DNA of 6,972 nt from Gallionella sp. (GTDB taxonomy: Bacteria; Pseudomonadota; Gammaproteobacteria; Burkholderiales; Gallionellaceae). The notes beneath the pieces are model-generated. The model was not told where the DNA came from and did no database searches. It worked only from the letters and a program-made list of their open reading frames with translations. Both the position numbers and the translations under genes were made by a program. Positions 1 to 5,161 of this stretch are shown in pieces. The stretch is taken from assembly GCA_024654105.1 (NCBI GenBank), contig JANLID010000125.1:1-6972 (forward strand). Direction: 5' to 3'. Numbering within the stretch: the first letter of the stretch is position 1; every line of letters starts with the position of its first letter.

Positions 1-170
1 ACCTGCACCATCTGCACCGGCTCGGCGAGATCCTCGGCGCGCGCCTGAACACCATCCATAACCTGCATTATTACCAGCAGTTGATGGGTGAAATCCGCGT
101 TGCCGTCGAGGCGGATGCGTTCGATGCTTTCGTGGCGCGCTTCAGACAGACGCGCGGCGGGAAAGCGTGA
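1..170 (+). CDS. tgt: Queuine tRNA-ribosyltransferase, C-terminal end (partial)
   Basis: This is the last 56 codons (reading from base 3) of a gene that begins left of the window. Tgt exchanges guanine-34 of GUN-anticodon tRNAs (Asp, Asn, His, Tyr) for preQ1, the first tRNA-bound step of queuosine synthesis. The visible part reads LHHLHRLGEILGARLNTIHN, then LHYYQQLM, which closely matches the C-terminal helices of bacterial Tgt (E. coli has a near-identical YLHHL..EILGARLNTIHNLRYYQ.LM stretch). The zinc ligands and catalytic aspartates lie upstream and cannot be checked. The tail after this motif is short and basic, ending RQTRGGKA. The gene sits directly before yajC-secD-secF, an arrangement common in proteobacteria. 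Identity is nearly certain from the motif, although only the end of the gene is present. Confidence 0.95.
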   Translation, partial: LHHLHRLGEILGARLNTIHNLHYYQQLMGEIRVAVEADAFDAFVARFRQTRGGKA

Positions 171-185
171 AGATGCCTCACGCTT
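163..185 (+). other. Hairpin spanning the tgt stop codon
   Basis: AAGCGTGA (163-170) and TCACGCTT (178-185) are perfect 8-base inverted repeats around a 7-base loop. The tgt stop codon TGA (168-170) forms the end of the left arm. No T-run follows directly, so it is not a classical intrinsic terminator. It could be a 3'-end stabiliser, a weak pause site, or chance. It ends six bases before the proposed -10 box of yajC. Confidence 0.45.
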
Positions 186-196
186 CATGGTAGAAT
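168..196 (+). promoter_or_regulatory. Probable extended -10 promoter for yajC-secDF
   Basis: TAGAAT at 191-196 matches the sigma-70 -10 consensus at five of six bases and is preceded by TG at 188-189, the extended -10 arrangement. The best-placed -35 region (168-173, TGAAGA, 17-base spacing) is poor, as is tolerated with extended -10 elements. The box lies 34 bases before the yajC start codon. Read-through from tgt is also possible, so this may be one of two ways yajC-secDF is transcribed. Confidence 0.5.
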
Positions 197-230
197 GCGC
201 CCCTTTTGATTTACCCCCGGAGATTGAATA

Positions 231-557
231 ATGTTTATCAGTAACGCGTATGCCGAAGCGGCCGCACCGGTGCAGGGCGCCGGCATCATGGATTTTCTCC
301 CGCTGATCGTTTTGGTCGCGGTATTTTATTTTTTCATCCTGCGTCCGCAAAGCAAGCGCGCCAAGGAGCACAAGGCTATGATTGAAGCGGTGCAACGCGG
401 TGATGAGGTCGTAACGGCGGGTGGCCAGGTGGGACGTGTCAGCAAGGTCTATGAAGAATATGTTGGCGTGGAATTTGCCGAGAACATCGAGATGACAGTT
501 CAGAAATCTGCGATTCAGAGCGTACTGCCCAAAGGAACCATTAAATCCATTAAATAA
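231..557 (+). CDS. yajC: Sec translocon accessory subunit YajC
   Basis: This is a 108-residue single-pass inner-membrane protein, close to the 110 residues of E. coli YajC. It associates with SecD and SecF in the holo-translocon (SecYEG-SecDF-YajC-YidC). A short N-terminal stretch is followed by one hydrophobic segment at about residues 21-40 (FLPLIVLVAVFYFFILRP). Next comes the family's basic boundary motif RPQSKRAKEHKAM and a small cytoplasmic domain with the typical GDEVVTAGGQVGRV turn at about residues 58-71. The start codon is preceded by GGAG at 219-222, eight bases away. secD follows 56 bases after the stop, so the genes are probably co-transcribed. The only intervening structure is a short hairpin. 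YajC is usually dispensable, and its exact contribution to export is not settled. Confidence 0.97.
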   Translation: MFISNAYAEAAAPVQGAGIMDFLPLIVLVAVFYFFILRPQSKRAKEHKAMIEAVQRGDEVVTAGGQVGRVSKVYEEYVGVEFAENIEMTVQKSAIQSVLPKGTIKSIK

Positions 558-584
558 TTTTTGGCAATTGGCATTTGCCAAGAG
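558..584 (+). other. Short hairpin in the yajC-secD gap
   Basis: TTGGCAA (561-567) pairs perfectly with TTGCCAA (575-581) around a 7-base loop. In RNA the stem can extend through U-G and U-A pairs to 558-584. TTGGCA also occurs twice in direct repeat (561-566 and 568-573). There is no following T-run, so it is not a terminator. It ends 20 bases before the secD ribosome binding site. It may be an intercistronic stability or translation element. Confidence 0.45.
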
Positions 585-613
585 TTGCCGCATGTGTTGA
601 TCAAGAGGCTTCA

Positions 614-2425
614 ATGAACCGTTACCCGTTGTGGAAATATTTGCTGATTCTGGCTGCGTTATTGGCCGGGTTGATTTACACCTTGCCGAACTTTTATGGC
701 GAATCACCGGCTGTGCAGGTATCGCCGTTGCGCGTCAGCCTGAAAGCGGATGGCGCATTGCTGGAGCGCGTGGAAAAAATCCTGGGGGCTGCCAGCATCA
801 AACCGGAAGTTGCCGCGCTGGACGGCAACAGCGTCAAGGCGCGTTTTACCGATACCGACAGTCAACTAAAGGCCAAGGATATCCTGGCCAGCCAGTTGGG
901 CGATGATTATATGGTCGCGCTCAATCTATTATCGCGTTCGCCGCAGTGGTTAACCGGACTTGGCGCGTTGCCGATGTACCTCGGCCTGGACTTGCGCGGC
1001 GGCGTGCATTTCCTGCTGCAAGTTGATATGAGAGCCGCACTGGGCAAGGCGCTGGAATCCACTACCGGCGATATCCGCAGCGCATTGCGCGAGCAGAAAA
1101 TTGCTTATTCCGGCGTCAGTCGCGAGGGCGATATGCTGTTGGTGAAGTTCCGTGATGCCGAGACGCGCAGCAAGGCCGAAGAGGAAATCAAACAGCGTTT
1201 TAACGATTACACATTGAATGCCAAAGAAGCGGGCGGCGAATTCCTGTTACAGGCCACGCTCAAACCGGAAGCTGAACGGCGTATCCAGGATTCGGCCGTG
1301 CAGCAAAATCTGTTGACTTTGCGCAATCGCGTGAATGAGCTGGGCGTCGCCGAGCCGGTGATCCAGCAACAGGGCGTTGACCGTGTAGTGGTGCAGCTTC
1401 CGGGCGTGCAGGACACGGCGCGCGCCAAGGATATTCTGGGGCGCACCGCGACGCTGGAAGTGCGCATGGTGGATGAGGAACATCAAATTACCCAGGGTGC
1501 GGCCGCACCGTTCGGCACCGAGATGTTCAAGGATCGCGAAGGCAATCTGCTGCTGGTGAAGAAGCAGGTAATTCTGACCGGCGAGCGCATCAACGATGCG
1601 CAGCCCGGCTTCGACAATCGCAGCAACGAGCCTGCCGTGCATATCAACCTGGACGGTGTGGGCGCACGCAAATTCAAGGAAGCGACGCGCGAAAATGTCG
1701 GCAAACGCATGGCGATCATTCTGTTTGAAAAAGGCAAGGGTGAAATTGTTACCGCACCGGTGATCCGCGAAGAAATCGGCGGCGGGCGCGTGCAGATCAG
1801 CGGAAGTATGAGCACCATGGAAGCGCAGGACACCGCGCTGTTGCTGCGCGCCGGTGCGCTGGCGGCGCCGATGGAAATTATCGAGGAGCGCACCGTCGGA
1901 CCCAGTCTCGGCGCAGATAACATCAAGCGCGGCTTCGATTCCACCAAGATCGGCTTCATCATGGTTGCGGTTTTCATGATTGTCTACTACCTGATATTTG
2001 GCGCAATTTCGGTGCTGGCGCTGGGGGCGAATCTGTTGCTGCTGGTAGCATTGCTTTCCATGATGCAGGCCACGCTTACCCTGCCCGGTATGGCGGGTAT
2101 CGCGTTGACGCTGGGGATGGCGATTGATGCGAACGTGCTGATCAACGAGCGTATCCGCGATGAGCTGCGCAATGGCTTCACGCCGCAGGCCGCGATTCAT
2201 GCCGGATATGACCGGGCATTCGGCACCATTCTCGATTCCAATGTCACCACGCTGATCGCCGGGATTGCGCTGTTCATGTTCGGCTCCGGGTCGATCAAGG
2301 GATTTGCCGTGGTATTGTGCCTGGGAATTCTGACCTCGATGTTCAGTGCGGTGATGGTGTCGCGCGCGATAGTGAATTTGATGTATGGGCGCAAGGCCAG
2401 ATTAACCAGCATCGCCATCGGCTAA
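614..2425 (+). CDS. secD: Protein translocase subunit SecD
   Basis: SecD is the larger half of the SecDF proton-driven motor that promotes late steps of preprotein translocation and SecA cycling. I take the ATG at 614 as start, giving 603 residues (E. coli has 615). AGAGG at 604-608 lies five bases upstream, and the resulting MNRYPLWKYLLILAALLAG matches the family N-terminus. A TTG at 575 would only add 13 unconserved residues and lies inside a hairpin. TM1 spans about residues 8-24. The large periplasmic region holds GLDLRGGVHFLLQVDM (124-139) and NRVNELGVAEPVIQQQG (238-254). Five more membrane segments follow from about residue 446, including the conserved TM4 motif GMAIDANVLINERIRDE (501-517). 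D505 there corresponds to the aspartate implicated in proton transport. DSNVTTLIAG (541-550) is also typical. secF starts 11 bases after the stop. Confidence 0.98.
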   Translation: MNRYPLWKYLLILAALLAGLIYTLPNFYGESPAVQVSPLRVSLKADGALLERVEKILGAASIKPEVAALDGNSVKARFTDTDSQLKAKDILASQLGDDYMVALNLLSRSPQWLTGLGALPMYLGLDLRGGVHFLLQVDMRAALGKALESTTGDIRSALREQKIAYSGVSREGDMLLVKFRDAETRSKAEEEIKQRFNDYTLNAKEAGGEFLLQATLKPEAERRIQDSAVQQNLLTLRNRVNELGVAEPVIQQQGVDRVVVQLPGVQDTARAKDILGRTATLEVRMVDEEHQITQGAAAPFGTEMFKDREGNLLLVKKQVILTGERINDAQPGFDNRSNEPAVHINLDGVGARKFKEATRENVGKRMAIILFEKGKGEIVTAPVIREEIGGGRVQISGSMSTMEAQDTALLLRAGALAAPMEIIEERTVGPSLGADNIKRGFDSTKIGFIMVAVFMIVYYLIFGAISVLALGANLLLLVALLSMMQATLTLPGMAGIALTLGMAIDANVLINERIRDELRNGFTPQAAIHAGYDRAFGTILDSNVTTLIAGIALFMFGSGSIKGFAVVLCLGILTSMFSAVMVSRAIVNLMYGRKARLTSIAIG

Positions 2426-2436
2426 GGAAAAACAAC

Positions 2437-3372
2437 ATGGAATTATTCAGAATTAAGCGCGACATTCCGTTCATGAGCTATGGACGCTACACCACCACTA
2501 TTTCGTTGGCGACATTTTTATTGGCGGTGTTTTTTCTTGCCACCAAGGGACTGAATTTTGGCGTGGATTTTACCGGCGGCACGGTGATCGAGGTGCATTA
2601 TGCGCAGCCCGCCGACCTGGTTAAAGTGCGTGAACAGCTTTCCGCAGTGGACATGTCAGATGCGCTGGTGCAGAATTTCGGCTCCAGCCACGATGTGCTG
2701 ATTCAGGTGCCGATCAAGCAGAAGCAGGATCTCGCGGGGGTGAAACTGAGCGAACATGTGATGGATGGCCTGCGCAAACACGATACCAGCGTGGAAATTC
2801 GCCGCGTTGAATTCGTCGGTCCGCAGGTCGGCAATGATCTGGTGGAGAATGGCTCGCTGGCCTTAATGCTGGTCAGCTTTGGAATCGTCGGCTACTTGTG
2901 GCTGCGCTTCGAATGGAAGTTCGGGCTATCCGCTATTATCGCTAACCTGCATGACGTAGTTATCATCCTCGGTTTTTTTGCGTTTTTCCAATGGGAGATC
3001 TCGCTGTCCGTGCTGGCTGCGATGCTGGCGGTACTGGGCTACTCGGTGAACGAATCGGTGGTCGTGTTCGACCGGATCCGTGAAAACTTCCGCACCATGC
3101 GCAAGGCCGAAGTGACCGAAATCATCGACAACGCGATCACGCGCACCATGTCGCGTACTATTATCACGCATGGCTCGACGCAGATGATGGTCGGCGCGAT
3201 GCTGCTTTTCGGTGGCGAAACGCTGCACTATTTTGCGATGGCGCTGACGATCGGCATCATGTTCAGCATCTATTCCTCGGTGCTGGTGGCCAGCCCGATT
3301 CTGATGTGGCTGGGCGTATCGCGCGAAGATTTCATCAAGCCGAAAACAGAAGCCGAAGAAGTCCTTCCATAG
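2437..3372 (+). CDS. secF: Protein translocase subunit SecF
   Basis: SecF is the partner of SecD in the inner membrane, and the pair forms a 12-TM RND-like proton-driven unit. The protein is 311 residues, against 323 in E. coli. The ATG at 2437 is preceded by AAGGA at 2424-2428, which overlaps the secD stop codon, so translation of the two is probably coupled. A longer in-frame reading from 2317 lies entirely inside secD and is rejected. Visible landmarks are TM1 at about 19-37, the periplasmic GVDFTGGTVIEV motif (42-53), five C-terminal membrane segments from about residue 138, GYSVNESVVVFDRIREN (201-217) and TMSRTIITHGST (237-248). At residue 206 this SecF has Glu where E. coli SecF has Asp. 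I recall the NES form as common in betaproteobacteria. The C-terminus (KPKTEAEEVLP) is short and charged. Confidence 0.98.
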   Translation: MELFRIKRDIPFMSYGRYTTTISLATFLLAVFFLATKGLNFGVDFTGGTVIEVHYAQPADLVKVREQLSAVDMSDALVQNFGSSHDVLIQVPIKQKQDLAGVKLSEHVMDGLRKHDTSVEIRRVEFVGPQVGNDLVENGSLALMLVSFGIVGYLWLRFEWKFGLSAIIANLHDVVIILGFFAFFQWEISLSVLAAMLAVLGYSVNESVVVFDRIRENFRTMRKAEVTEIIDNAITRTMSRTIITHGSTQMMVGAMLLFGGETLHYFAMALTIGIMFSIYSSVLVASPILMWLGVSREDFIKPKTEAEEVLP

Positions 3373-3374
3373 GC

Positions 3375-3452
3375 TGGATTAGCTTTGCCTGGCCATTCGA
3401 CCGGGCTGGTAAAGGACGCCAGCCAAATCGCCGGTCAGCGCAGCGTAATCCA
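3375..3452 (+). other. Nested inverted repeats between secF and dedA
   Basis: Three inverted repeats are nested inside one another in this non-coding gap. The outer is TGGATTA (3375-3381) with TAATCCA (3446-3452). The middle is GACCGG (3399-3404) with CCGGTC (3431-3436). The inner is GCTGG (3405-3409) with CCAGC (3419-3423). The middle and inner left arms are contiguous, giving an 11-base-pair stem with a 7-base bulge on the right. No T-run follows, so a standard terminator is unlikely. It may be a structured leader of dedA or an intercistronic element, and function is unknown. Confidence 0.4.
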
Positions 3453-3483
3453 ACGCCATTCTTGAAATTCCGGAGCGACCCGC

Positions 3484-4122
3484 TTGGATTTACTGGCTAC
3501 TTTTATCGACATCGTCCTGCATCTGGACGCCCACCTGCTGGCACTCACTCAGGAGTATGGCATATGGGTATATGCCATCCTGTTTCTGATTATCTATTGC
3601 GAGACCGGACTGGTGGTGATGCCCTTCCTGCCTGGCGATTCGCTGCTGTTTGTGGCCGGTGCGTTGTGCGGGCTGGGCGCGCTGCAATTGGAATGGCTTG
3701 CGCCGTTGCTGATGCTGGCGGCGTTCGGCGGCGATAACACCAATTACTGGATCGGACGCCTTGTCGGGGTGCGCCTGCTGAAACGCACAAACGGACTCAT
3801 CAAGCGCGAGCACATCGACAAGACTCACGCCTTTTATGAGAAACACGGCGGCAAGACCATCCTGTTCGCGCGCTTCCTGCCCATTGTCCGTACCTTCGCG
3901 CCGTTTGTGGCAGGCATCGGCCTGATGAATTATCGTCTGTTCGTGCTGTTTGGCGCGCTGGGCAGCTTCGTATGGATTGGCAGCCTCACCGTGGCGGGTT
4001 ATTTTTTTGGCAATATTCCAATCATCAAGGATAACCTCACGCTGATGATTCTCGGCATCGTCGTTATTTCGTTGCTACCCGCCATCCGCGAACTCATCCG
4101 TCACCGCAGGCGTGCTGCGTGA
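3484..4122 (+). CDS. dedA: DedA family inner-membrane protein
   Basis: This is a 212-residue multi-pass membrane protein very like E. coli DedA (219 residues) along its whole length. I chose the TTG start at 3484 because GGAG at 3472-3475 is eight bases upstream and the resulting MDLLATFIDIVLHLDAHL lines up with the E. coli N-terminus. Family landmarks are CETGLVVMPFLPGDSLLFVAG (begins residue 39; E40 and D52), GGDNTNYWIGR (82-92) and THAFYEKHGGKTILFARFLP (begins residue 114; R130), then IVRTFAPFVAG (134-144; R136). These acidic and arginine positions correspond to residues reported as essential in E. coli DedA-family proteins. Other DedA-family members have been shown to recycle undecaprenyl phosphate across the membrane; whether this one does so is inference. 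The gene lies 111 bases after secF in the same direction and could share its transcript. Confidence 0.93.
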   Translation: MDLLATFIDIVLHLDAHLLALTQEYGIWVYAILFLIIYCETGLVVMPFLPGDSLLFVAGALCGLGALQLEWLAPLLMLAAFGGDNTNYWIGRLVGVRLLKRTNGLIKREHIDKTHAFYEKHGGKTILFARFLPIVRTFAPFVAGIGLMNYRLFVLFGALGSFVWIGSLTVAGYFFGNIPIIKDNLTLMILGIVVISLLPAIRELIRHRRRAA

Positions 4123-4187
4123 TGGGGGTGGCGCGTTAACGCTTGCCATCCTGCGCTGGCCGGGTCAACATTTTGCAACAATTATTC

Positions 4188-4218
4188 TTGAACGCTTTGG
4201 CGGATGCCAAGTCATAAT
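4188..4218 (+). promoter_or_regulatory. Possible promoter for the glycine-zipper gene
   Basis: TTGAAC (4188-4193, four of six -35 bases) and CATAAT (4213-4218, five of six -10 bases) are separated by 19 bases, longer than the ideal 17. The start codon is 42 bases downstream. The 138-base gap after dedA and the gene's own strong ribosome binding site suggest an independent transcript, but this exact placement is tentative. Confidence 0.3.
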
Positions 4219-4260
4219 CTTGTCCGGATGGTTAACCGGGTTTCCATAAGGAGTGAAAAA

Positions 4261-4938
4261 ATGAACAAAAGTCTGATGGCGTTGAGCCTGTGTTCCTTGT
4301 ATGGCAATGCCTTTGCGGCGGATTTTACCGATACCGCGCGCGTGATTTCCAGTGCCCCGATCTATGAACGTGTCAGCGAACCCAAGCGCGAATGCTGGAC
4401 GGAGACTGTGCAGGTTACGCCCAAAGAACGCTCCCTTGGTGGGGCGGTAGTCGGTGGTGTCGCGGGCGGCCTGCTGGGTGGCCAGGTCGGCGGCGGTAGC
4501 GGCAATACGGCTGCGACCGGTGCCGGTGCGGTAGCCGGCGCGGTGGCCGGCGACCGTGTCGCCAACCCCGACAGTAACCGCTCTGCAACCGGTTCGATAG
4601 TCGGCGGAGTGGCTGGCGCGTTGTTGGGCAGCCAGATTGGTGGTGGTACGGGCAGTAAAGTCGCCACTGCGGTGGGCGGTATTGCGGGCGCGGTGGTGGG
4701 TGATCGTGTCGCCAATCCGGACCAGCCGCGCACCGAACAGGTCGAGCGTTGCCGCGAGGTGCAAACCAGCCGCGAAGTGGTTAAGGGTTATAACGTGACT
4801 TATCGCTATAACGGTCGCGACGTTACTACTACCTTGCCCTATCAGCCCGGCTCGACCATTCGGGTTGGGGTGAGTGTCATCGAGGACCAGCAGGAACGGC
4901 ATCATGAAGACCGCAGAGATAGGCCTAATTATCAGTGA
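4261..4938 (+). CDS. Secreted glycine-zipper envelope protein with duplicated domain
   Basis: The 225-residue product has a signal peptide (MNKSLMALSLCSLYGNAFA, likely cut after A19). There is no valid lipobox, as Cys11 follows Leu, so it is probably not a lipoprotein. The ATG at 4261 has TAAGGAG at 4247-4253, seven bases away; an upstream in-frame ATG at 4204 lacks such a site and would bury the signal peptide. After a short segment with EPKRECWTETV come two tandem glycine-zipper domains of the Rick_17kDa_Anti/SlyB-like type (residues 56-105 and 106-155), each rich in GGVAG, LLG and GDRVANPD. The C-terminal region (VERCREV, then GYNVTYRYNGRDVTTTLPY and IRVGVSVI) is the module usually found after such domains. 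Cys45 and Cys164 flank the zippers and could pair. The tail is rich in His, Arg and Glu. A location in the periplasm or outer membrane is inferred, and the precise role is unknown. Confidence 0.88.
   Translation: MNKSLMALSLCSLYGNAFAADFTDTARVISSAPIYERVSEPKRECWTETVQVTPKERSLGGAVVGGVAGGLLGGQVGGGSGNTAATGAGAVAGAVAGDRVANPDSNRSATGSIVGGVAGALLGSQIGGGTGSKVATAVGGIAGAVVGDRVANPDQPRTEQVERCREVQTSREVVKGYNVTYRYNGRDVTTTLPYQPGSTIRVGVSVIEDQQERHHEDRRDRPNYQ
4426..4725 (+). repeat. Tandem duplication of the glycine-zipper domain (2 x 150 bases)
   Basis: Two directly adjacent 150-base units (4426-4575 and 4576-4725) encode 50-residue copies that align without gaps and, by my hand count, share 32 of 50 residues. Shared blocks include VGGVAG, LLG.Q, GGG.G and GDRVANPD. 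The nucleotide copies have diverged, so the duplication is old or has been maintained by selection on the protein. Confidence 0.85.
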
Positions 4939-4949
4939 GTTCTGTTCAT

Positions 4950-5040
4950 AAAAAAGCCCGGCTTGTAACCAGCCACTTGGTTGTCGTCTTTTGACAACCT
5001 AGTGGAATGGCTAGTAGTTTCATCAGTCCGGGCTTTTTTT
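4950..5040. terminator. Compound bidirectional terminator between convergent genes
   Basis: AAAAAAGCCCGG (4950-4961) pairs perfectly with CCGGGCTTTTTT (5028-5039). This gives a GC-rich stem with a T-run after it on either strand, suited to end both the glycine-zipper transcript and the pst transcript. Unlike a plain terminator, the stem encloses 66 bases with their own hairpin: CCACT/AGTGG (4973-4977, 5001-5005) and GGTTGTC/GACAACC (4979-4985, 4993-4999) around loop GTCTTTT, with one mismatch. Competing pairings also exist. Confidence 0.75.
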
Positions 5041-5090
5041 ACTTCAACGGTTTGTGGAATTAACCAAATCTGCCAGCAGTGTAGTGGCTC

Positions 5091-5119
5091 CGGCGTAACC
5101 TGAAGGTTAGCCTACGCCG
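5091..5119 (-). other. Hairpin downstream of pstB
   Basis: CGGCGTA (5091-5097) and TACGCCG (5113-5119) are perfect 7-base inverted repeats. Inside them AACC (5097-5100) can pair with GGTT (5105-5108) around TGAA. It abuts the next hairpin (5120-5161) with no base between. There is no T-run next to it on either strand. Confidence 0.5.
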
Positions 5120-5161
5120 CTATATAACAGGAAGGATCAGCCGAACCTTCCCGTTATATAG
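5120..5161 (-). other. Long hairpin with the pstB stop codon in its loop
   Basis: CTATATAAC (5120-5128) and GGAAGG (5130-5135) pair with CCTTCC (5146-5151) and GTTATATAG (5153-5161). The only imperfect position (5129/5152) is A-C on the + strand but a G-U pair in the pstB mRNA, so that RNA can form an unbroken 16-base-pair stem. The 10-base loop (5136-5145) contains the pstB stop codon (5137-5139). One arm is thus the coding sequence for the last residues of PstB. Confidence 0.65.

Noticed and set aside
575..613. TTG start that would lengthen SecD by 13 residues
   Set aside because: The extra residues are not family-like, the codon is in a hairpin arm, and the ATG at 614 has AGAGG at proper spacing and the conserved N-terminus.
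1247..2200. A 317-codon open frame on the - strand inside secD
   Set aside because: It lies wholly opposite a well-conserved secD, has a composition (His-, Arg-, Gln-rich) typical of reverse-strand shadow frames in GC-rich genes, and shows no recognisable domain.
4121..4150. Possible dedA terminator (GATGG 4121-4125 with CCATC 4146-4150)
   Set aside because: Only five outer pairs with poor internal pairing and no T-run follow, too weak to call.
4133..4237. Two GTTAAC-centred palindromes (4133-4142 and 4230-4237) in the gap before the glycine-zipper gene
   Set aside because: They are short and 96 bases apart with different flanks, and match no operator I can name. They were not listed as regulatory sites.
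4165..4905. A 246-codon open frame on the - strand opposite the glycine-zipper gene
   Set aside because: The + strand gene has a signal peptide, a strong ribosome binding site and a recognised domain order. The reverse frame is a shadow rich in Thr, His and Arg.
5020..5026. CUGAUGA on the - strand RNA within the compound terminator, resembling a hammerhead ribozyme core
   Set aside because: The required GAAA segment after a second stem is absent; the hairpin that follows is bordered by CUGGUUAC. A chance heptamer is the simpler reading.
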